The notes below the pieces were generated by a model that ran no database searches, was not told the DNA's origin, and saw only the letters and a program-made list of their open reading frames with translations. Source: Anaerolineales bacterium UBA2232 (GTDB taxonomy: Bacteria; Chloroflexota; Anaerolineae; UBA2200). Taken from it: 6,966 nt of DNA. Every line of letters starts with the position of its first letter. Position 1 is the first letter of the stretch. Both the position numbers and the translations under genes were made by a program. The stretch covers positions 1 through 6,966 of the forward strand of contig DDYO01000238.1 in the NCBI GenBank assembly GCA_002348045.1, given 5' to 3'. Shown one piece after another: positions 1 through 6,561 of the stretch.

Positions 1-518
1 CCGTTATCAGCGCTGGCGGCGGAGTGCGTTTCCATACCCCCAATGGCGTTCACGCGCGATTGGTGGAGCCCAGCCTTGCCAGGCTGATGAGAAAGGCGGG
101 CTTTGTGACCATCCGAATGGGCCTGGAGACCGCGGATCCAGTCCAAGGTGCTCGTGATGGCGGCAAGCTGGATGGAGAGGATCTGAAGCGGGCGGCTGAC
201 GCATTGTTCGCGGCAGGGTTCAGCCGCAATGAGGTGGCCGTCTATGTCCTTATTGGCAGACCTGGCCAGACGGTCGAGAGCGTGCGGGAGACGGCGAGCT
301 ATGCCCACGCCATGGGCATTCAGGTACTGGCCGCTGAATATTCACCGGTTCCCGGTACCGTTGAATGGCAGCAGGCGGTCAGCGCCGCCCACTTGCGCGG
401 CGATGACGATCCATTGATGCACAATAAGGCAGCATTCTTGTGCCTGCACGGTCCAGGTTGGAACAGCGTCAAGATCGACATTCGGGCCGGGAATCATCGC
501 GTGCTGGCCGCCGCGTGA
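1..518 (+). CDS. Radical SAM protein (B12-binding type), C-terminal part only
   Basis: This is the 3' end of a gene that starts left of the window. The frame is open from base 3 with no in-frame stop up to the TGA at 516-518, so the GTG at 24 is an internal codon. The translated part carries the later half of a radical SAM barrel as seen in cobalamin-binding radical SAM proteins: TPNGVHARLVEPSLARLM, then the strand-like FVTIRMGLET, a DGGKL segment, the helix LKRAADALFAAGF, the VYVLIGRPGQ strand/turn and AEYSPVPGT near the C-terminus. The CxxxCxxC cluster motif and any B12 domain would lie upstream and cannot be seen, so catalytic competence cannot be judged. Substrate unknown; proteins of this kind do radical methylation or rearrangement chemistry in the cytoplasm. 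A 71-bp gap separates it from the acetyltransferase. Family call is confident, specific function is not. Confidence 0.82.
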   Translation, partial: VISAGGGVRFHTPNGVHARLVEPSLARLMRKAGFVTIRMGLETADPVQGARDGGKLDGEDLKRAADALFAAGFSRNEVAVYVLIGRPGQTVESVRETASYAHAMGIQVLAAEYSPVPGTVEWQQAVSAAHLRGDDDPLMHNKAAFLCLHGPGWNSVKIDIRAGNHRVLAAA

Positions 519-577
519 CGTGGGCTCGGCGTTTCGTGAGTCTATTGGTCGGCGCGGTGTAGACCGGCATGCGGTAT

Positions 578-583
578 GGAGGT
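578..583 (+). promoter_or_regulatory. Ribosome binding site choosing a TTG start for the acetyltransferase
   Basis: GGAGGT lies 6 nt before TTG at 590. The upstream ATG at 569 has no purine-rich site before it and would place this GGAGGT inside the coding region, so the TTG at 590 is preferred. Confidence 0.55.
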
Positions 584-589
584 CTGTTG

Positions 590-1042
590 TTGTCATCAGA
601 GGGGAAGATACGGCTGCGGATATTGACTTTGCAGGACTATGACGGGTGGATGGCCGTGTGGAGTGCTGCTGGTCTGACGTCGGTTCGTCCCCTCGGCAGG
701 GACAGCCGCGATGCGTTTGCACGGCAGCTAGCTGGGGGCACCCACACGCTGATTGGCGTCGAGGTAGATGGTGACCTGGCTGGCGTGGTCTTGGTGACTC
801 ATGACGGTCGCAAAGGATGGCTGAACCGGCTCGCGGTGGCGCCTGCCTATCGGCATCTGGGCTTGGCCGCTCGCCTCGTTGGGGAGGCGGAGCGTGTGCT
901 GCAGGCCGAGGGCATCGAGGTGTATGCCGCGCTGATCGAGCCGGGCAACGAGCCATCGCTTCGGCTCTTTACGAAGCTGGGCTATGTGGAGGCAAAGGTT
1001 GGAATGCACTATGTGAGCAAGCGTCCGGGGCCGGACGCGTGA
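590..1042 (+). CDS. GNAT-family N-acetyltransferase
   Basis: A single-domain acetyltransferase of 150 aa, the usual size for the GNAT fold, which moves an acetyl group from acetyl-CoA to an amine. Visible landmarks: the N-terminal IRLRILTLQDYDGW strand/helix, the central VDGDLAGVVLV hairpin, motif A at about residues 79-100 (NRLAVAPAYRHLGLAARLV) with the acetyl-CoA pyrophosphate loop R88-H-L-G-L-A93, and motif B (IEPGNEPSLRLFTKLGYVE, about 116-134) with the N that commonly starts the last helix. The acceptor substrate cannot be predicted. The start is taken as TTG 590 because of the GGAGGT six bases before it; ATG 569 would add seven residues (MRYGGLL) that do not look like family sequence. 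It lies between the radical SAM gene and the DUF58 gene on the same strand and may be co-transcribed, though gaps of 71 and 103 bp leave this open. Confidence 0.88.
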   Translation: MSSEGKIRLRILTLQDYDGWMAVWSAAGLTSVRPLGRDSRDAFARQLAGGTHTLIGVEVDGDLAGVVLVTHDGRKGWLNRLAVAPAYRHLGLAARLVGEAERVLQAEGIEVYAALIEPGNEPSLRLFTKLGYVEAKVGMHYVSKRPGPDA

Positions 1043-1145
1043 TGGGCCATCCGCGAGTATGCAGCGGGCGAACCCAAGGCTATTGCCGCGGGCTGGGAGG
1101 CCGAGGCAACACGGGCCATGGCGTTTGATGTCCAGGGACGAGGTG

Positions 1146-2465
1146 ATGGGCGCAACGGAAATGGATGCAGGGGTTTTGGCCAGGCAGACTACGGTTCGCA
1201 TACGGACCCGCCTGCCGGCGATGGCGTTTTTCGCCCTTCTATTCCTGCAGTTGATCTCACCGCACCGGGTCTGGATCCTCCTGTTGTGCGCACTGGGGAT
1301 CGTTCTCACGCTGTCTTGGGTGTGGGCCAGGTCGCTTGCCCGGTCGGTGGCAATTTCACGAGAACTGGTCCATGGCATGGCACAGGCTGGCGAGGCCGTG
1401 GAGGAGTCGTTTCGGCTGTACAATGATGGCTTGTTCCCGGTGCTTTGGGCCCGGACCACTGATGCGTCGGATATGCCCGGCTACCCGAAGGAACAGGTAT
1501 TGATCGTCTCCACGGCCAGCGCCTACCGTTGGAGCGTACGCGTCGTGTGCCGCCGACGAGGCTTGTACACCCTGGGCCCAACCACGCTGCACATGCAGGA
1601 TCCTTTTGGTTTCTATGATGTGATGTTGAGGGACAATGAGACCAACAAGGTGCTGGTTACGCCTCCCGTGGTAGACTTGCCGGCAATGATCCTTCCCCGC
1701 GGGTTAGCGGCAGGGCGGGTCGTTGTGCGGCAGCCTGCGGCGGACCTCACGCAGACCATCTCAGCCACTCGCCCGTACGTGCGGGGTGATCCGTGGAGGC
1801 ACATCCACTGGGCGTCGAGCGCGCACAGCGGCGTGTTGATGTCCAAGACCTTTCAAGCGGAGGTATCGGGCGATTTGTGGATCGTCCTGGACTTGGACGG
1901 ACGCGTGCAGGCTGGCGCGGCTGAGGAGTCCACCGTCGAATACGCGGTTACTCTGGCGAGCTCACTGGCCGAGAGACTCTTGCAGGAGAACCGCGCTGTG
2001 GGCCTGGTTGCATCTGGACAGGAACCGGAGCACATTCCGCCGGCCCGGGGCGAGGGACAGCTGTGGCGTCTGCTCCAAGCGCTGGCCCTAGTTAATCCCG
2101 GCGGCAGCGCCGGATTCTCAACAGTCCTGAAAGAAGTGCGGTCGGCGTTGCAACTCCAGACGACTCTGATGGTGATCACTCCATCGTCCGATCCAACTTG
2201 GGTGGAGGCATTGGGACCACTGGTCCGGCGGGGGGCCGTGCCCACCGCGTTGCTGCTGGATGCGGCCAGCTTTGGCGGTGATGGGGACCTTCGTGCGGTG
2301 AGGATAGCCGTGGCCCAACTGGGCATTCCCCACCACGTGGTGGCCAAAGGTTTTCCCTTTCACCGTGTCAGGAAGAAGCAGGTTCCGCAAGCAAGCGTCG
2401 TGGAGATTCCTGACGCGGAAGGGCGTTCACTGTCGACATGGCAGGGCGCGGAGGAGAGGCCATGA
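1146..2465 (+). CDS. DUF58 domain membrane protein
   Basis: A 439-aa protein of the DUF58 family, typically encoded beside MoxR-type AAA+ ATPases and transglutaminase-like membrane proteins. Two adjacent hydrophobic segments (about residues 24-38 and 41-60) anchor the N-terminus, followed by a beta-rich part with VVCRRRGLYTLGPTTL and QDPFGFYD (about 134-158). The family signature RPYVRGDPWRHIHWASSAHSGVL is at about 209-231. A von Willebrand A-like fold follows, beginning with LWIVLDLDG (about 244-252); the DxSxS metal site of true VWA domains is not present there. The frame is open further upstream, with ATGs at 1059, 1128, 1146 and 1161. I chose 1146 because AGGGA (1134-1138) sits seven bases before it; 1128 is nearly as good. 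The stop overlaps the next start (ATGA at 2462-2465), so the two products are made together. Cellular role unproven; related clusters are linked to envelope functions and protein-complex assembly. Confidence 0.88.
   Translation: MGATEMDAGVLARQTTVRIRTRLPAMAFFALLFLQLISPHRVWILLLCALGIVLTLSWVWARSLARSVAISRELVHGMAQAGEAVEESFRLYNDGLFPVLWARTTDASDMPGYPKEQVLIVSTASAYRWSVRVVCRRRGLYTLGPTTLHMQDPFGFYDVMLRDNETNKVLVTPPVVDLPAMILPRGLAAGRVVVRQPAADLTQTISATRPYVRGDPWRHIHWASSAHSGVLMSKTFQAEVSGDLWIVLDLDGRVQAGAAEESTVEYAVTLASSLAERLLQENRAVGLVASGQEPEHIPPARGEGQLWRLLQALALVNPGGSAGFSTVLKEVRSALQLQTTLMVITPSSDPTWVEALGPLVRRGAVPTALLLDAASFGGDGDLRAVRIAVAQLGIPHHVVAKGFPFHRVRKKQVPQASVVEIPDAEGRSLSTWQGAEERP
2450..2459 (+). promoter_or_regulatory. 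Ribosome binding site for the transglutaminase start
   Basis: GGAGG at 2450-2454, within a longer purine run to 2459, precedes ATG 2462 by 7 nt. This supports 2462 over the in-frame ATG at 2438, and the start overlaps the DUF58 stop as ATGA. Confidence 0.7.
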
Positions 2466-4801
2466 AGGCAGCCACGCGGTTATGGAAGCGGTTGCTCCCG
2501 CCGGAAGGGCTCGAGGTCTTCCTGTTGGCCTCGTTGGCGGTAGGGTTTGCCGTTTGGGGAGTCAGCCTTCCTTCGTGGGTCCCGGGAGACGAGATGTTCT
2601 GGCATTCAGCCCTGGTCAGCCTGCTGCTGAGCCGGGCACTGTGGCTGCGTCCGGCTTCTGGGTGGAGATCGGCTGTATGTCTGGTGGTGAGCGGCTTGCT
2701 CTATACGGTGTGGTGGGCGACGCGCATCGGCACGCCGGTTTCCGTCGTCCTCTGGGCGGTCATTCGCCGAGAGCACAAGGTGGCGGCAACATGGATTCCG
2801 GAGGTACAGACTCGTCTCAACCGCTTGGGAGTCGGACTGGCCAAGTGGCTAGAAGGCTTGCGGGGCGGGGAGACGACGACGGACTCGGTGGTCTCGCTGT
2901 TCTTGATGAGTTTGATGCTGTGGTTGGCCGTGGCCTTTGCGATGTGGGGCCTTAGCCGGCGCAAACACCCGCTGCTGGCCTTCCTGCCGCTGTACTTTCT
3001 GGTCGCCATGAGCGTGTATATCGCCCACGCAGGACAATGGCAGCTGCTGATTCTGATGGCCAATGTCCTGGCCATGACTCCGCTGGTCATCTTTGGGCGC
3101 GCGGAAGACGAGTGGAAGGAACGGCGATGGCAGCCGGCTGTTGATGTGCGTGGGGACATCCTCATGGTGGCCGTAGCGGCCTGGAGCGTTTATGTGCTCG
3201 TTGCGGCGCCGTTTCCCAATCTCAGGTACTGGCCTCTGGTGGAGCGGTTCTGGGATACGGTGCAGGGGCGCGATCGCGCCGCGGAAGAGGCGGTGCGCCG
3301 TGCCTTCCCTGGGGCGGATGCATCGGCCTTTGGTGACTTGGCCGGCCTGGGGTCGGGCGCGCGGTTGCCCAGGGAGCACCTCTTGGGAAGCGGTCCCGAA
3401 CTGGAACGCATCGAGGTCATGTTGGTGCGAACCGACGATCCACCACCATCGACTGAAGAGGGGGTTGTCGATGGGGGTGACCTTACGCGGCCGGAGGTCA
3501 TCTATTGGAGGGGTACGACGTACTCACAGTACGTGGGGAGTGGGTGGCGCTGGCGGCCTTGGGGTAGAACACTTGAGCCGCCTTACGGTCCTCTTGGGTC
3601 ACCGGATGCCCCTGGGCGTCGGCCTCTTCGGCAGGACTATACCTTGCTGCTGGGACATGGGGACAGCATTTTTGCTGCGGGAGAACCGCAAAGCGTGGAC
3701 CAGGCGGTCACGCGGCGATGGTTGGCGGATAAGGACGATGTAACGGCGCTAGAGTCCGGCGCAACCCAATACCAGGTTCTGTCGCTGATTCCCCATGTGA
3801 GCGCCTATCAGCTCTGGTGGGCGGGGACCAAGTACCCGACGGTGATCTGGCAGGCCTATTTGGACCTGCCGGAGATCCCGGCCAGGGTTGATGCGCTGGC
3901 ACGCTCCGTGACAGCCAACTACACTTCGCCCTATGGGCAGGCGCTGGCGATCCAGGAGTATCTGCGAGCGTACGCTTACGACCTGGAAGTGCCCCTTCCT
4001 CCAGCGTCCAGGGACGTGGTGGACTATTTCCTGTTTGACTTGCAGAGAGGATACTGCGACTATTTCGCGACCGCGATGGTGGTGCTGGCCAGGGTGGTGG
4101 GAATCCCGTCGAGGCTGGCAGTGGGCTACGCCATGGGCGAGTATGACTTTGAGCGTGAGGCCTATCTCGTGAAGGCAAAGCACGCCCACGCCTGGCCAGA
4201 GCTCTACTTCCCGGACTTTGGGTGGATTCCTTTTGAGCCGACAACAGGTTACCCATCACTGAATCGGGTGCCCGATGACCAGGCCGTGGAAGTCTTTACC
4301 GATAAGCCTTCGGGTATTCCTCCGCGGACCTGGTGGACCATTGCGCAGGTGGAGATGCGCGTGCTGTGGATTCACCGCAAGCTGGAGCTCCTGATGGGAG
4401 CAGCAGCCCTGGTGGGATTGTCGGCGCTGGCGTGGTGGTGGAACCGGGCCACTTTGGGCCGCGACGTGCGTCAGCGGGCCATCGTGGGGTACCTTTGGAT
4501 GAGAGAACTGGCGCCGCGCATCGGCGTTGACGTGCTGCCTTCGGACACGCCGGCTGAGCTGGCGGCGGCGATCCTGGAGAGACTGCGGATGCAAAGCCCG
4601 CGCTGGAAGTGGGCTGCAGCCACGGTGGAGAGAGAGGTGGCGGCGGCGGCGGGCGAAGTTCCTCTGGTGGCCGACACTTATGAGCGGCTGAGCTATGCGC
4701 CTGCACCACCGGAAGGGGAGAGCCTCCGCCAGGTGGCGCGGGCAGGTCGCCGACTGCGCAGCAGACTGTGGAGAATCTGGCTCTTGTCCTGGTCAGGCTA
4801 G
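2462..4801 (+). CDS. Transglutaminase-like membrane protein with C-terminal DUF4129-type region
   Basis: A 779-aa integral membrane protein. About seven hydrophobic segments fill the N-terminus (roughly residues 18-36, 47-63, 70-100, 143-164, 169-187, 192-211, 232-251). A large domain of about 390 residues, presumably outside the membrane, follows, then one more span at about 642-661 and a C-terminal tail resembling DUF4129 (LPSDTPAELAAAILERL and a YERLSYAP motif, about 695-735). The papain-like transglutaminase core holds all three expected residues: Cys532 in RGYCDYFATAM, His576 in KHAHAWPELYF and Asp585 in PDFGW, so it should be active as a thiol enzyme (protease, amidase or cross-linking; the reaction is not settled for this family). 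The architecture is the common TgpA-like layout. The start overlaps the DUF58 stop with a good ribosome site, implying translational coupling and a shared complex. A hairpin begins seven bases after the TAG stop. Confidence 0.94.
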   Translation: MKAATRLWKRLLPPEGLEVFLLASLAVGFAVWGVSLPSWVPGDEMFWHSALVSLLLSRALWLRPASGWRSAVCLVVSGLLYTVWWATRIGTPVSVVLWAVIRREHKVAATWIPEVQTRLNRLGVGLAKWLEGLRGGETTTDSVVSLFLMSLMLWLAVAFAMWGLSRRKHPLLAFLPLYFLVAMSVYIAHAGQWQLLILMANVLAMTPLVIFGRAEDEWKERRWQPAVDVRGDILMVAVAAWSVYVLVAAPFPNLRYWPLVERFWDTVQGRDRAAEEAVRRAFPGADASAFGDLAGLGSGARLPREHLLGSGPELERIEVMLVRTDDPPPSTEEGVVDGGDLTRPEVIYWRGTTYSQYVGSGWRWRPWGRTLEPPYGPLGSPDAPGRRPLRQDYTLLLGHGDSIFAAGEPQSVDQAVTRRWLADKDDVTALESGATQYQVLSLIPHVSAYQLWWAGTKYPTVIWQAYLDLPEIPARVDALARSVTANYTSPYGQALAIQEYLRAYAYDLEVPLPPASRDVVDYFLFDLQRGYCDYFATAMVVLARVVGIPSRLAVGYAMGEYDFEREAYLVKAKHAHAWPELYFPDFGWIPFEPTTGYPSLNRVPDDQAVEVFTDKPSGIPPRTWWTIAQVEMRVLWIHRKLELLMGAAALVGLSALAWWWNRATLGRDVRQRAIVGYLWMRELAPRIGVDVLPSDTPAELAAAILERLRMQSPRWKWAAATVEREVAAAAGEVPLVADTYERLSYAPAPPEGESLRQVARAGRRLRSRLWRIWLLSWSG

Positions 4802-4807
4802 CGCTGG

Positions 4808-4842
4808 AACACCCCCGAAACGCCATCCGTTCCGGCGGTGTT
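4808..4842. terminator. Imperfect hairpin between convergent genes, likely bidirectional terminator
   Basis: AACACC at 4808-4813 pairs with GGTGTT at 4837-4842. After one mismatch, CCG pairs with CGG, and after a second mismatch AACG pairs with CGTT around a five-base loop. That is 13 pairs with two mismatches. It starts 7 nt past the transglutaminase stop and is followed by TGTTGTTG, only a weak U-rich tail. The same fold forms on the minus strand downstream of the small ORFs, so it could stop both converging transcripts. Confidence 0.45.
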
Positions 4843-4881
4843 GTTGAGCGGGTAATTGCTGGTGACCTGCTGGACTGTCGG

Positions 4882-5046
4882 CTAGGGCATGGATTTCCAA
4901 GGGCGCCGTTGGGTCAGAGCCCGAGTGACCCGCATAGGCCGGCATGGGCGAACATTGATCATGGCAACGCTGAGCAGTGCTGTGACCAATGCTGCCCAGA
5001 CAACACAGCGTTTTATGGCTGTCTTTCGCCCTGGTGTGGCAGTCAT
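4882..5046 (-). CDS. Possible small single-span membrane protein, 54 aa
   Basis: A short ORF, ATG at 5046 to TAG at 4884-4882. It has a basic N-terminus (TPGRKTAIKR), one hydrophobic stretch of about 19 residues (CVVWAALVTALLSVAMINV, residues 14-32) and a strongly basic tail rich in Arg (RVTRALTQRR). The charge pattern suggests a membrane insert with basic residues on both sides. Translation evidence is weak: the only purine run (AGG) touches the ATG. It is in the same reading frame as the 86-aa gene upstream, 24 bases beyond that gene's TAG stop, with eight sense codons between. It could be a third gene of the FtsK-like operon, a detached 3' part of a once longer gene, or chance. I do not recognise it. 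Confidence 0.3.
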   Translation of the reverse strand: MTATPGRKTAIKRCVVWAALVTALLSVAMINVRPCRPMRVTRALTQRRPWKSMP

Positions 5047-5070
5047 CCTGAAGACAGATGCCAGCCAGCA

Positions 5071-5331
5071 CTAGTCCCTTTGGCCTTCGCTGGCAGTGTC
5101 CAATGCCTTCTCGGCGACAGGAGCCCACAGGCCAAAGGCAAGTGCGATCGTGGCCAGAGCGGCGGTGAAACCAGAGCGATAGGCGCTGCGAATCTCGTTC
5201 TTGCTGGCATCGAGAGGCGTCGGCGGCAGTGTCTCGCACCCGCTTAGGGCGAGCAGACCCTCAAGGTTGGCTTGGTCGGCTGCTGCCAGGACCTGAGCGA
5301 GATCATCGTCGTTCCAGAGCGAACCGCACAT
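5071..5331 (-). CDS. Small single-span membrane protein, 86 aa, unknown function
   Basis: Starts at ATG 5331 with an excellent ribosome site (AAAGGAG ending six bases before the ATG); the GTG directly upstream at 5334 would be too close to it. The N-terminal half is acidic and probably helical (WNDDDLAQVLAAADQANLEGLLAL, residues 6-29). Then come a Gly-Cys (residues 31-32), a proline-rich linker (TLPPTPLD), a charged turn (KNEIRSAYR) and one hydrophobic span at about 54-73 (GFTAALATIALAFGLWAPVA), ending in a short polar tail. The Arg/Lys-containing turn just before the span argues for the N-terminal half being cytoplasmic. It lies 68 bp after the FtsK-like gene, on the same strand and probably in the same transcript. 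A membrane partner or anchor for that soluble motor is a reasonable inference, not more. No family recognised. Confidence 0.6.
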   Translation of the reverse strand: MCGSLWNDDDLAQVLAAADQANLEGLLALSGCETLPPTPLDASKNEIRSAYRSGFTAALATIALAFGLWAPVAEKALDTASEGQRD

Positions 5332-5355
5332 CACGGTCTCCTTTCGTGGAGGGAC

Positions 5356-5397
5356 TCACGAGCGGTGCGAGGGAGCGTAGGCTTTGTAAGCAACCAT
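5356..5397 (-). other. Possible 13-aa coupled mini-ORF between the FtsK-like gene and the 86-aa gene
   Basis: ATG 5397 lies two bases after the FtsK-like TGA, with AGGAG (5408-5404) exactly six bases before it. The reading frame gives MVAYKAYAPSHRS and then TGA at 5358-5356. It is in phase with the 86-aa gene that begins 24 bases further on. It could be a leader peptide that passes ribosomes on to the next gene, the broken 5' end of a longer gene, or chance; no composition test is possible at this length. Confidence 0.2.
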
Positions 5398-5399
5398 CC

Positions 5400-6521
5400 T
5401 CAACTCCTGGACAGAGAGGACCGTGGACTCGCCAGGGGCAGTGCCGGCGACCGGGTCCAGGGCAGCCCCGTGGTGATGCTTGCGTTCGTCGTCCTCTGAG
5501 GGAATGAAGACTGCCTGGCGAACAAGCTAGTGGCGACCTGGGACGCGTCAAACGGGGAGATGTAGGCCGCGCAGAACCGTGTGCATTGCCCCTGCGCTAT
5601 CAGTAGAAAATCGCCGCGACTCTGCAAAAACTGCGCGCCTGAACCCATCAGCCCCGTGGCATAATCGGACTCGGTTTCGAGCTCAACGTAGCCTATCACG
5701 CGCGCCGGAAAGCTCAGCGGGTTTATGCCGGTGCTGTGCAGGGCGGCCGGGCTCTGAGCACAGACTATGACTGAAATGCCAGACTGGTCGCCGTGACGGA
5801 CTAGTTGAGCCAACAGGTGCCGCCCCTCTGCACCTGCGTTTTCTGCTGCTCTCTCCAAGTCGTCCACAACGACGACCAGCCGCGGGAGTGAGGTGCCCTG
5901 TGCTCGGCTGGTCATCTCGTCGTCTAACCACCGTAGGGCGGACAGTGTGGCGCTGTCCTCCCCGACGGGCAGGTGAGCCACATTGGGTAAGGGCTCGAGA
6001 GCCGCCCAATCGCTCCGGGACGATATGATTGGGACGAGCATGAGTTGGCGCGGGCGGCTGTGCGAGGCCAGCGATAGCGCTATGGTTCGGGCCAAAGAAG
6101 TCTTTCCGCAGCCGCGTGAGCCATAGATAAGGACGTGGCGGGGACCGTGACCCGTGAGGTCAATGACAATGCGTTGGCCCTCCTGGTCGATGCCGAGCAT
6201 GGCTGACCCTTCGGAAACGCGAGCCTTTGGTCCAGCATTCAAGTCCCTGAGGAGCACCTGGGACGGATGGCTTCGGGACAGCTCGATGCTCAGATGATCT
6301 CGGTCGCTGGCAACGCGGCAGGCCAATCCCGCGACGGCTTTGGCAAGCTCGTTCCGCAAAGAGTCAAGGTGGACCGCTGATGGGCACGGGAATTGGGCGT
6401 ATCGAAAGCGGATGGTACACGGAGTGACGGATGCCGCCTGCCGCTGCACGGCCACACCGTGAGCAGCGAAGACCGACTCGATGGCGGCGGACAGCGTAGC
6501 TATCTTCAGGGCAGTTATCAC
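5400..6521 (-). CDS. Soluble FtsK/SpoIIIE-like DNA translocase motor protein
   Basis: A 373-aa protein matching the motor part of FtsK/SpoIIIE, hexameric ATPases that pump double-stranded DNA. Residues about 1-115 resemble the FtsK alpha/beta region (AIESVFAAHGVAV at the start, LSIELSRSHPSQVLLRDL later), leading into a RecA-like core. Walker A is GSRGCGKTS (134-142, Lys140). Walker B is RLVVVVDDLE, with Asp220-Asp221 where FtsK usually has Asp-Glu. GISVIVCAQSP (248-258) corresponds to FtsK's HLILATQRPS, FPARVIGYVELETESD to its PTRI-DSR segment, and GAQFLQSRGDFLL (about 295-307) to its GAE-LLG-GDML segment. The N-terminal membrane domain and the DNA-reading gamma domain are absent, and a Ser/Pro-rich tail closes the protein. 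I prefer GTG 6521, five bases after GGAGG; the GTG at 6533 overlaps that site. Its promoter carries paired operator-like repeats. The family is fairly secure, the role (chromosome, plasmid or element DNA) is not. Confidence 0.82.
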   Translation of the reverse strand: MITALKIATLSAAIESVFAAHGVAVQRQAASVTPCTIRFRYAQFPCPSAVHLDSLRNELAKAVAGLACRVASDRDHLSIELSRSHPSQVLLRDLNAGPKARVSEGSAMLGIDQEGQRIVIDLTGHGPRHVLIYGSRGCGKTSLARTIALSLASHSRPRQLMLVPIISSRSDWAALEPLPNVAHLPVGEDSATLSALRWLDDEMTSRAQGTSLPRLVVVVDDLERAAENAGAEGRHLLAQLVRHGDQSGISVIVCAQSPAALHSTGINPLSFPARVIGYVELETESDYATGLMGSGAQFLQSRGDFLLIAQGQCTRFCAAYISPFDASQVATSLFARQSSFPQRTTNASITTGLPWTRSPALPLASPRSSLSRS

Positions 6522-6526
6522 GAGCG

Positions 6527-6531
6527 CCTCC
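6527..6531 (-). promoter_or_regulatory. Ribosome binding site for the FtsK-like gene
   Basis: GGAGG on the minus strand, five bases before GTG 6521. It overlaps the alternative GTG at 6533 and so argues for the shorter protein. Confidence 0.55.
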
Positions 6532-6537
6532 ACAGTC

Positions 6538-6552
6538 AGAACAAATGTGCTA
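6538..6552. promoter_or_regulatory. Operator-like site A (promoter-distal half of an inverted pair)
   Basis: AGAACAAATGTGCTA on the plus strand. It matches the reverse complement of site B (6566-6580) at 14 of 15 positions. The inner 14 bases are themselves a palindrome with one mismatched pair (AGAACA-N2-TGTGCT). It lies at about the predicted transcription start of the FtsK-like gene, where a bound repressor would block initiation or clearance. It resembles the Gram-positive SOS box core GAAC-N4-GTTC with one deviation. Confidence 0.55.
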
Positions 6553-6561
6553 ACTGGTGAC

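Noticed and set aside
342..1459. Long minus-strand frames (342-956 and 728-1459)
   Set aside because: They lie opposite the well-supported radical SAM, acetyltransferase and DUF58 genes. Their translations are low-complexity in Arg, Pro and Ser, as expected for the shadow of high-G+C coding sequence.
5077..5138. Nine-base inverted repeat CCTTTGGCC / GGCCAAAGG
   Set aside because: Both arms are inside the 3' end of the 86-aa gene and are 44 bases apart. Too short and too far apart to claim a structure.
4768..5247. Plus-strand frame running past the transglutaminase stop, and the minus-strand frame 4793-5239
   Set aside because: Composition is irregular with scattered Cys, Pro and Arg and no domain-like pattern, there is no ribosome site, and both overlap the better-supported 86-aa gene and the terminator hairpin.
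5071..5331. The 86-aa protein as a peptide natural-product precursor (helical leader, Gly-Cys, short core)
   Set aside because: The segment after the Gly-Cys contains a clear membrane span and no run of Cys, Ser or Thr, and no modifying enzyme is adjacent; the radical SAM gene is far away, on the other strand and of a different type.
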